16,685 nt of DNA from JBFFSQ01 sp041572275 (GTDB taxonomy: Bacteria; Pseudomonadota; Gammaproteobacteria; SZUA-229), in assembly GCA_041572275.1 (NCBI GenBank), contig JBFFSQ010000050.1:1-16685 (forward strand), in the 5' to 3' direction. The notes beneath the pieces were generated by a model that worked only from the letters and a program-made list of their open reading frames with translations, was not told the origin of the DNA and made no database searches. Positions 6,720 to 12,910 of this stretch are shown here, one piece after another. Each line of letters starts with the position of its first letter. The first letter of the stretch is position 1. The translations under genes were made by a program, and so were the position numbers.

Positions 6720-7372
6720 TGTTATTTCCAAACGCAAAACTGATTCTGTTTACGAAAGCACCGATACCTGGTCAGGCCAAAACCCGACTGATCCCAACCC
6801 TTGGAGCCGAGGGTGCCGCCGAGTTGCATCGGCGCATGACTCGTCATACTGTTGACATGGTGTTCAACGCTGCTTTCACCAATGTCGAACTACAGGCTTA
6901 CCCAAATACACAGGATGCATCGTTTCTAGCACTGCTGGATGATTACTGTATCGAGCTAAATGCACAGCAAGGCAGCGATCTCGGCGACCGCATGGCCCAT
7001 GCTTTCGAACAGGCACTGGCAGTCTATGACTGTGCTGTCATCATCGGTACTGATGCACCCACCCTGAGCGTCGATATTATCAAGCTGGCCTTTGAAAAAC
7101 TGGTTGCCGGTGTCGACGTTGTACTCGGTCCAGCAGAAGACGGTGGTTATGCACTCATTGGATTATCTAAACTGGCTCCAGACATTTTTACCGACATCAA
7201 CTGGGGCACAAATCGTGTCTACCAACAAACTCTGCAACGCATTCAACAAGCACAGATGAGCCTGGTTGAATTACCACTTCAGTGGGATGTCGATCGCCCT
7301 GAAGACCTGCTCCGGCTCCGTGATGATCCACAACTGGCTGGCTTACTCGATGGCCTCGACTTGAGCGGCTGA
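6719..7372 (+). CDS. TIGR04282-type glycosyltransferase (DUF2064), rSAM-associated transferase 1
   Basis: This 217-aa GT-A-like protein has the nucleotidyl/glycosyltransferase opening KLILFTKAPIPGQAKTRL (7-24), the metal site IGTDAPT (109-115), GPAEDGGYALIGL (137-149) and a closing DVDRPEDL (190-197). These mark the DUF2064/TIGR04282 family ('transferase 1, rSAM/selenodomain-associated'), which resembles CofC/MobA-type transferases. The frame extends upstream to 6584, but the ATG at 6719 gives the family's usual N-terminus and overlaps the preceding TAA as TAATG, so 6719 is chosen. It ends the plus-strand run. The family pair in this order behind a radical SAM protein is a recurring arrangement; the donor sugar is unknown. 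Confidence 0.9.
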   Translation: MLFPNAKLILFTKAPIPGQAKTRLIPTLGAEGAAELHRRMTRHTVDMVFNAAFTNVELQAYPNTQDASFLALLDDYCIELNAQQGSDLGDRMAHAFEQALAVYDCAVIIGTDAPTLSVDIIKLAFEKLVAGVDVVLGPAEDGGYALIGLSKLAPDIFTDINWGTNRVYQQTLQRIQQAQMSLVELPLQWDVDRPEDLLRLRDDPQLAGLLDGLDLSG

Positions 7373-7410
7373 TAGTTGTACCAATAACAAATAAGGTTCC
7401 ATCAGTTGTT

Positions 7411-7451
7411 TTGATCTAGCTCAGAAAACATATTTTTTTCAAGCGCATAAT
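7411..7451 (+). promoter_or_regulatory. Candidate activator-dependent promoter with an FNR-like half site
   Basis: TTGAT at 7411-7415 with CTCAG at 7420-7424 resembles an FNR/CRP box (TTGAT-N4-ATCAA) with a good left and a poor right half. A -10-like CATAAT lies at 7446-7451, placing the start point near 7458, about 41 bases from the centre of the box, as in class II activation. No -35 is visible. The site is also spanned by TGTTTT/AAAACA arms. It would drive the barrel gene at 7485. The call is weak. Confidence 0.3.
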
Positions 7452-7484
7452 TAAAAAGTTAAATACAAAATCGGGAGCACTGAA

Positions 7485-8069
7485 ATGATGAAACCAGGCC
7501 CTTATATTCCTGTCATTGCTCTTACCTGTTTTGCTATTGTTGCTGAGGCGCGAGAAATACCCCAGGGAACTTTTATGTTTACCGGTGACACAAGCTTCAT
7601 AAGCAACTCAACAAAACTTACCGGCAACGGCACTTCAGTAAAACTCGATGTATCCGTATTTAATGTCGAAGGCTCCTACTTCTTTACAAAAAACTTAAGT
7701 GCTGGCCTGATTATTAGCAATGAAGAAACTGATGCAAATGATGGTTCAAATAACTCTATCAATTTGATAGGCCCGATTATCGGCTATAGTGTAAACCTGA
7801 ATCCAGACGTCAATTTGATGTTTCATGCTGGAATATTAGATGTATCAGGTGATGAAGATGATGGTATCAGTGAAAGTTATAATTTTGATGGTGATGGTAC
7901 TTTACTAATGGCATCTCTTTATTATTTTATATCTGATTCAGTGAGTATTAATGTTGGCATTCGCAAGACAGACAGTGATATTGATGTCACAACGAACATA
8001 AGCAACATGCATTACTCTGCCGATTTAAGTGACACGGCTACAACTATTGGTTTTTCAGTATTCTTCTGA
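7485..8069 (+). CDS. Small outer-membrane beta-barrel protein
   Basis: The 194-aa protein begins with a signal peptide (MMKPGPYIPVIALTCFAIVAEA, cleavage likely after AEA at residue 22). The mature part consists of amphipathic strands separated by Asp/Asn-rich loops (EETDANDGSNNS, SGDEDDGISE) and ends in TIGFSVFF, the terminal aromatic typical of BAM-inserted barrels. Length and strand count suggest an eight-stranded barrel. GGGAG at 7473-7477 supports the start; a second ATG at 7488 is equally possible. The acidic loops suggest divalent-cation binding or adaptation to salt (inference). I recognise no family and its link to the neighbouring arsS cluster is unknown. The gene has its own upstream region, with a candidate regulated promoter. 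Confidence 0.8.
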   Translation: MMKPGPYIPVIALTCFAIVAEAREIPQGTFMFTGDTSFISNSTKLTGNGTSVKLDVSVFNVEGSYFFTKNLSAGLIISNEETDANDGSNNSINLIGPIIGYSVNLNPDVNLMFHAGILDVSGDEDDGISESYNFDGDGTLLMASLYYFISDSVSINVGIRKTDSDIDVTTNISNMHYSADLSDTATTIGFSVFF

Positions 8070-8145
8070 TCGCTAATGCTGTAAACCTGCTGAAAATAAA
8101 TAAAATCACCATTACAGCAAGTTAATGTGCGAGGTCAAAGACGGA

Positions 8146-8826
8146 ATGACTATCAGACCTTTAACTACGTTCTACTATGCTCTCTTTAACCTGCTCTATA
8201 GCACAATGCTGATGGCCAGCACTGAGGACATCCCATGGCCGAATGATGAACTGGATATCATCGAACAGGTCAATGAAGGAACACTAAATTTTCTTACCAA
8301 AGCGCCCGCCAAACCGGTATTACATGCCATTAACACCTTTACAATCAGCCCAAAAAGCATTGAAACCGGCTGGGTTCAACTGCAACAATGCTACCGACAC
8401 CTGGATCAAATCACCAAGTCCGTCATTGTTTACCAATACAAATTCATGCGTAAATTCCAACTGGTCAGTAAACGCAATATCGGTGCCGTCACCCTCAAAG
8501 ATCAGAGTGCCGAACTAACCGATGTTGGACAGGATGCCGAACTATGCATCAGTGCCGAGACCAGAAACTTCTATCAAAATCCGGACTTAAGCTTCAGTCT
8601 GGTCAACGGTCCCTATCACCGACGATTTCTGGATGGTTTTTACCCCTACCGTTTAACACTGCATGTCATCTTTACCGATACCGGTCTTCAAACAGTAAAA
8701 ACGCAACCTCAAGCACAAGCTGGTTTTAGTATTAACCAGCAACAGGATCGACTACTGATTGAAACCTTATTCGAAGGAATGCTCAATATTGAAATCAATT
8801 TTCGTTTAATATCGACATCTAAATAA
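8146..8826 (+). CDS. Exported protein of unknown function
   Basis: The frame is open from an ATG at 8125, but starting at the ATG at 8146 gives a normal signal peptide (MTIRPLTTFYYALFNLLYSTMLMAS, ending near residue 25) and has GAGGT at 8131-8135 ten bases upstream; 8125 would place the acidic MCEVKDG in front of it. The mature protein (about 200 aa) has one Cys pair candidate (QQCYRHL and AELCIS) and a beta-rich C-terminal half with GPYHRRFLDGFYPYRLTLHVIF. I recognise no domain. It sits between a barrel protein and a small membrane protein, which suggests a periplasmic or envelope role. Confidence 0.75.
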   Translation: MTIRPLTTFYYALFNLLYSTMLMASTEDIPWPNDELDIIEQVNEGTLNFLTKAPAKPVLHAINTFTISPKSIETGWVQLQQCYRHLDQITKSVIVYQYKFMRKFQLVSKRNIGAVTLKDQSAELTDVGQDAELCISAETRNFYQNPDLSFSLVNGPYHRRFLDGFYPYRLTLHVIFTDTGLQTVKTQPQAQAGFSINQQQDRLLIETLFEGMLNIEINFRLISTSK

Positions 8827-8863
8827 AGCCAATTCTCAACACCAGTGCAAGGAATAAGGACGG

Positions 8864-9283
8864 ATGCAGACAACGTTGTCGTGGAAAAAGATAGGTCTCA
8901 GGTTTGTTATCGCCCTGTTCATTGTTTTTGTTACCTACAACCCCAGCGGCCTTTCTTATCTGCACTGGCTGCTATCTCTGGAGAGTCATTTTCTGGTACT
9001 CAAGATATTCGTGGGTATTGCACTCGCTGTCGGTTGGGTAATTTATATTGACGCCACACGCAGTTACCTGGGAAAAATTGGCATCACACTGACGATCAGC
9101 TTCTTTGCATCGTTGTTATGGCTATTGAGTAGCTGGGGCATTTTACCTTCAGGTTCATTCTCGGCGATTGCTGTAATGTTGTTATTGATCATCAGCGCAT
9201 TGCTGACCACCGGTATGTGCTGGCCTCATATCCGGCGCCATATCAGTGGTCTGCACGATGAAGATAACAACCAAAAACCTTAA
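8864..9283 (+). CDS. Four-helix inner-membrane protein, DUF6524-like
   Basis: This 139-aa protein has four hydrophobic helices (about 11-26, 40-62, 71-92, 99-119) and short basic N- and C-terminal tails (HIRRHISGLHDEDNNQKP). The opening RFVIALFIVFVTYNPSGLSYLHWL matches the 'TYNPSGxSYxHW' pattern I associate with the DUF6524 family, whose function is unknown. AAGGA sequences lie at 8849-8853 and 8856-8860. The stop is five bases from the end of the convergent phosphofructokinase gene, with no visible terminator between them. It may be co-transcribed with the exported protein 37 bases upstream. Confidence 0.78.
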   Translation: MQTTLSWKKIGLRFVIALFIVFVTYNPSGLSYLHWLLSLESHFLVLKIFVGIALAVGWVIYIDATRSYLGKIGITLTISFFASLLWLLSSWGILPSGSFSAIAVMLLLIISALLTTGMCWPHIRRHISGLHDEDNNQKP

Positions 9284-9288
9284 TACAG

Positions 9289-10410
9289 TCAGTCGCCCAG
9301 GTTGGTACCCACATGACGCGCAGCGATAATCCAGGGATGATCTAATGGAACTTCCTTGCGGTTGCCAGCCACCTGCTCCAGCGGCACAGCCACTGTCTGC
9401 CCACCTTTATCTGCAACCATGACACCATAGGTGCCCTGTGCAATCAAATCGGCACAGGCACTACCCAGTCGCGTGGCTAACAGACGGTCTGCAGCCGAAG
9501 GCGCACCCCCTCTTTGCACGTGACCGAGTATGGTGACCCGGGCTTCCAGCTCAGTGAGTTCTTCGAGTTCCTCACTCAGGTTTATGGCATGATCCAGATG
9601 CACTTCCTTAAGCTTGGTCAGTTTCTTTTTAGCCCGGGATTTTTCTTTTTTATCAGTGGCATTAGCACGCAAGACTTCAAATTTCTGCACCGCTTCGGCA
9701 TGGGCTTTGGACACAGCCCCTTCTGCAATCGCCACAATACTAAATGATCGGCCCTTACGAACACGGGCCTTAATTGCATCAGCCACACTGTTAACGTCAT
9801 AAGGAATTTCCGGAATCAAAATCGCATCAGCACCACCGGCAATACCCGAACCCAGCGCTAACCATCCGGTTCGATGTCCCATGATTTCTACCACGATAAT
9901 ACGATGATGACTGTGAGCCGTGCTATGCAAACGGTCAATGGCTTCAGTTGCAATACCCAGGGCCGTATCAAAACCAAAGGTCATATCAGTGACCGCCACA
10001 TCATTGTCGATAGTCTTGGGCAGGGTGATCACATTTAAACCATGCTGTGCCAGCCACAGAGCATTCTTCTGGGTACCTCCACCACCGAGACACACCAGCG
10101 CCTCCAGCTCATTGGCATGGTAATTTTTAATGATGGTCTCAGTCATGTCCTGGTACTTGCCGTCTACCATCATCTTGTGCGGCTTGTCCCGACTGGTGCC
10201 CAATATGGTGCCACCAACGGTTAAAATTCCCGACAGGGTCGAACCACCGAGCTCTACCGTACGGTTTTCGACCAGACCCCGAAATCCATCACGAAAACCA
10301 ATAACCCGCATTCCATAACGCCCTTCAACAGCCTTACCAACTCCCCGAATGGCTGCGTTTAAACCGGGGCTATCGCCACCGGCAGTTAGAATGCCGATAT
10401 TTTTTGTCAT
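9289..10410 (-). CDS. 6-phosphofructokinase, PPi/ATP-type with atypical donor site
   Basis: The 373-aa protein catalyses phosphorylation of fructose 6-phosphate in glycolysis. The Rossmann-like start GILTAGGDSPGLNAAIRG, GTSR (71-74), the catalytic PKTIDND (131-137, with D135 the base), EIMGHRTGW (175-183) and GHVQRGGAPSAADR (296-309) are conserved. At the donor site the E. coli GGDGS reads GGGGT (109-113), so the Asp103 equivalent is Gly and the Gly104 equivalent stays Gly. Lys132 occupies the position of E. coli Gly124, which is Lys in PPi-dependent enzymes. G104/K124 combinations are known in ATP-using relatives, so the phosphoryl donor cannot be settled here. A Lys-rich insertion (about 243-290) makes it longer than the 320-aa bacterial enzyme. 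The start is supported by GGGGGAG at 10421-10427. Confidence 0.93.
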   Translation of the reverse strand: MTKNIGILTAGGDSPGLNAAIRGVGKAVEGRYGMRVIGFRDGFRGLVENRTVELGGSTLSGILTVGGTILGTSRDKPHKMMVDGKYQDMTETIIKNYHANELEALVCLGGGGTQKNALWLAQHGLNVITLPKTIDNDVAVTDMTFGFDTALGIATEAIDRLHSTAHSHHRIIVVEIMGHRTGWLALGSGIAGGADAILIPEIPYDVNSVADAIKARVRKGRSFSIVAIAEGAVSKAHAEAVQKFEVLRANATDKKEKSRAKKKLTKLKEVHLDHAINLSEELEELTELEARVTILGHVQRGGAPSAADRLLATRLGSACADLIAQGTYGVMVADKGGQTVAVPLEQVAGNRKEVPLDHPWIIAARHVGTNLGD

Positions 10411-10428
10411 GCTTAGAGTACTCCCCCA

Positions 10429-10461
10429 AACCTGTCATAGTGTAAAAAGTTCTGACAGGTT
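10429..10461. promoter_or_regulatory. 9-bp inverted repeat in the phosphofructokinase leader
   Basis: AACCTGTCA (10429-10437) and TGACAGGTT (10453-10461) are perfectly complementary with a 15-base loop. The element ends one base before the GGGGGAG ribosome-binding site of the minus-strand phosphofructokinase gene. It could be a two-fold operator or an RNA hairpin in the 5' leader; the loop is too long for an intrinsic terminator and no T-run follows. Confidence 0.6.
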
Positions 10462-10520
10462 ATCTTCAAATTCAACACACTATAACCTTAGCGTCATCAA
10501 TATCAGGATCAATGATCTAG

Positions 10521-10541
10521 ATTAATTGATAAACAATTAAT
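10521..10541. repeat. AT-rich 8-5-8 inverted repeat between aldolase and phosphofructokinase genes
   Basis: ATTAATTG and CAATTAAT flank ATAAA. The element is 20 bases past the aldolase stop and about 110 bases upstream of the phosphofructokinase start. It lacks GC pairs and a T-tract, so it is a poor terminator and may be a regulator-binding palindrome. Confidence 0.5.
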
Positions 10542-10560
10542 AAATCATTTAATTTGATTG

Positions 10561-11610
10561 CTAGGCAATGTTGATATCAGTCGATAGATACACATCCTGG
10601 ATAGCATGTAATAACTCTATGCCCTCTTGCATCGGTTTCTGGAAGGCTTTGCGCCCGGTAATCAGGCCCATACCACCAGCCCGTTTGTTGATCACAGCTG
10701 TGCGTACTACCTGACGCAAGTCGTCAGCACCGGATGCACCACCTGAATTGATCATGCCGACCCGCCCCATATAACAGTTGGCCACCTGGTACCGTACCAG
10801 GTCGATAGGATGATCACTGGTCAGTTGCTGGTAAACCTTATCATGAGTTTTACCAAAACCAATTGCAGTAAAGCCACCATTATTCTGTGCCTGCTTCTGT
10901 TTGATAATGTCAGCATCAATGGTCGCGGCCAGATGATTGGCCTGACCGGTTAAGTCTGCTGCCACATGGTAGTCCACACCGTCTTTTTTGAACGCACTGT
11001 TACGAAGATAGGCCCATAACACAGTCACCATCCCTAAAGAGTGCGCATGTTCAAACGCATCCGCGATTTCCTGAATCTGTCGCCGTGACTCTACCGAGCC
11101 ATAATAAACCGTCGCACCTATAGCCGCGGCCCCCATATCGAAAGCTTGCTCAACACTGGCGAACAAGGTCTGGTCATAATGATTAGGGTAACTGAGTAAT
11201 TCGTTATGGTTGATCTTAACGATGAAGGGAATTTTATGAGCGTAATCACGAGCCACTGCATTGAGCACACCCAGTGTCGAAGCCACCGCATTACAGCCAC
11301 CTTCAATCGCCAGCTCGACAATCTTAGCTGGATCAAAAAATGAAGGGTTAGGCGCAAACGAAGCGCCAGCAGAATGCTCTACACCCTGATCTACAGGCAA
11401 CAGGGACAAGTACCCTGATCCGGCCAGCCGACCATGATTATAGAGCGCATTCAAATTACGCAATACACCGGGTTTACGATTTTTATGGGCGACCACACGA
11501 TCAATATAATCTGGCCCTGGAATATGTAAATCTGTAGCGGGGATACCCTTACATACATGATTGAGTAATGACTCGGCTTCTTCAGCCAGTAAGGTTTCAA
11601 CATAAGTCAT
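10561..11610 (-). CDS. fbaB: Class I fructose-bisphosphate aldolase, DhnA/FbaB type
   Basis: This 349-aa protein has the length of E. coli FbaB (350 aa). It cleaves fructose 1,6-bisphosphate through a Schiff base. The Schiff-base lysine is K237 in DADIIKQK. Also visible are LLPVDQGVEHSAG (70-82), IVKINHNELL (130-139), ATVYYGS (166-172) and the phosphate-binding end GMINSGGASGADDL and GGMGLITGRKAFQ. It needs no metal, unlike the class II enzyme. AAGGGGG at 11615-11621 gives a strong ribosome-binding site. The phosphofructokinase gene lies 150 bases downstream on the same strand, making a two-enzyme glycolytic unit that may share a transcript; the inverted repeats in between suggest separate control of the second gene. 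Confidence 0.95.
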   Translation of the reverse strand: MTYVETLLAEEAESLLNHVCKGIPATDLHIPGPDYIDRVVAHKNRKPGVLRNLNALYNHGRLAGSGYLSLLPVDQGVEHSAGASFAPNPSFFDPAKIVELAIEGGCNAVASTLGVLNAVARDYAHKIPFIVKINHNELLSYPNHYDQTLFASVEQAFDMGAAAIGATVYYGSVESRRQIQEIADAFEHAHSLGMVTVLWAYLRNSAFKKDGVDYHVAADLTGQANHLAATIDADIIKQKQAQNNGGFTAIGFGKTHDKVYQQLTSDHPIDLVRYQVANCYMGRVGMINSGGASGADDLRQVVRTAVINKRAGGMGLITGRKAFQKPMQEGIELLHAIQDVYLSTDINIA

Positions 11611-11644
11611 ATCGCCCCCTTTTCAGTTGTTTAACTGCAGCATT

Positions 11645-11667
11645 AGCCTGTTAAATAAAGGCAGGCT
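11645..11667. promoter_or_regulatory. Inverted repeat upstream of the aldolase gene
   Basis: AGCCTG (11645-11650) and CAGGCT (11662-11667) flank an 11-base AT-rich spacer in the 190-base divergent gap between fbaB and the 11801 gene. It is 35 bases upstream of the aldolase start and could be an operator. Nothing else in this gap is clear. Confidence 0.35.
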
Positions 11668-11800
11668 TATGTATCCATTTCTTTATCACTCGATTGATAA
11701 ATATTGCTTGTACTCGATATATCTTATAGCTTAAGGATATACTGGAGAATAACAAGAACAACACCCGGCTAACCAGACATACAAAACAGCGGGATTCAAC

Positions 11801-12478
11801 ATGCAGTTTCGAGCTTTTGTAATCATTGTTACTCTGCTTCCTATAATAACGGCAAATGTTGTTTATGTTTACAGTGCCTACAATCAGCTTGTACCCTGGT
11901 GCTTCCCTTATCTAGATGGCTGTACCTCCATTAGTCGCTCAGCACGCATGGGCAATAGCATTTACCTGTTCCGGGCGAATATGATGGTATATGCGGTTTT
12001 ATTGGTTGGCTACTGGCACATCATGAAACTCTGGTTAACACAACTCCATGGCCGTTCCACCCATACCATTACTACTATTTACTGGCTGGGCATCATTGGC
12101 GCAATCTGCCTCATACTCTATGTCGACTTTCTGGGTAGCTCGGGAGATTTTTACCGGTTCATGCGACGCTACGGCATCATTTTCTACTTCAGCCTGACAC
12201 CGCTGGCTCACATGATTGCGCTCAATGATTTACTCAAGTTAAAACGTCTAAACAATGATGAACGAATTTCTAAACAAGCATTGCGTTACCAGCTCACAAT
12301 TGTTTCCCTGATACTCATCCTGGGCCTGATTAATGTTGCTATATCAGCCACCGATAATGATAGTGATAAAACAGAAAATATAATCGAATGGAATTATGCC
12401 TTGTTAATGTCATTATTATTTGCCGGCACACTTGGCATGTGGTCCAAGCTAAAACTCAAGCTGATCCAGGAAACATAA
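11801..12478 (+). CDS. Six-helix membrane protein, Frag1/DRAM/Sfk1-like
   Basis: The 225-aa protein has six hydrophobic helices (about 6-28, 56-78, 92-112, 125-147, 162-183, 193-213). Between helices 1 and 2 is WCFPYLDGCTSISRSARMG, which resembles the 'P-x-ISxxG' loop of the eukaryotic Frag1/DRAM/Sfk1 family and its bacterial relatives. Function is unknown; the family is membrane-embedded and some eukaryotic members act in lipid or GPI-related processes. The start (ATG at 11801) has no clear Shine-Dalgarno sequence (CGGGAT at 11789-11794 is the best). It is divergent from the aldolase gene and is followed by a long non-coding stretch. Confidence 0.75.
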   Translation: MQFRAFVIIVTLLPIITANVVYVYSAYNQLVPWCFPYLDGCTSISRSARMGNSIYLFRANMMVYAVLLVGYWHIMKLWLTQLHGRSTHTITTIYWLGIIGAICLILYVDFLGSSGDFYRFMRRYGIIFYFSLTPLAHMIALNDLLKLKRLNNDERISKQALRYQLTIVSLILILGLINVAISATDNDSDKTENIIEWNYALLMSLLFAGTLGMWSKLKLKLIQET

Positions 12479-12910
12479 AAAAGATATTTCATGAACAGTG
12501 GACTCATGCTCATCGTTCTAAAGAACCCACTTTATCCAATATAAATACTTTTTCTGTTGCACTATCAATGGCATAACCATAACCTCGCACCGGAACAACC
12601 ATTAATCTTTAATGACTCAAGTGAAATGATACTGCTCCAAAACTGATATTTGTCAGAATCGCTAATCAACGATTTAATGATTTTCTAATACTGATGTTTA
12701 CGCATATCAGCAATACACGTCTTTCTCCGTAGTAATACTTATTTACTTTTCAAAATCCTTTCTTACAATTAAATTAGTTAAGTATTCTTTTTGATCAGGT
12801 GCGATTTATAAAGCAACACAGGAAATCAGACATTTAGCTGTATTCCCCATTCTGATTGATCCATATAGAAAAGGACCTGCATCCATACAGCTCAACACAG
12901 GAGAGTGGTC
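12479..12910. other. Gene-free stretch upstream of the large envelope protein
   Basis: This 432-base stretch is AT-rich. It holds a 30-codon minus-strand frame (12510-12602) whose beginning reads VVPVRGYGYAID, recalling the C-terminal hairpin of OmpR-type winged helices. It also contains a short GTTCT-AA-AGAAC palindrome (12515-12526). Several AT-rich hexamers occur at 12755-12815, including TTGATC (12791-12796) and TATAAA (12807-12812), but their spacing is too short for a sigma-70 promoter. No tRNA or clear terminator was seen. Confidence 0.5.

Noticed and set aside
8077..8119. TGCTGTAA/TTACAGCA arms in the gap before the exported-protein gene
   Set aside because: The loop is 27 bases and no T-run follows, so it is not convincing as a terminator or operator.
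9514..10318. Several plus-strand frames opposite the phosphofructokinase gene
   Set aside because: They are antisense shadows of a well-conserved enzyme and have biased, low-complexity composition.
12791..12812. TTGATC and TATAAA as a promoter for the large envelope protein
   Set aside because: The spacer is only 10 bases, too short for a sigma-70 promoter.
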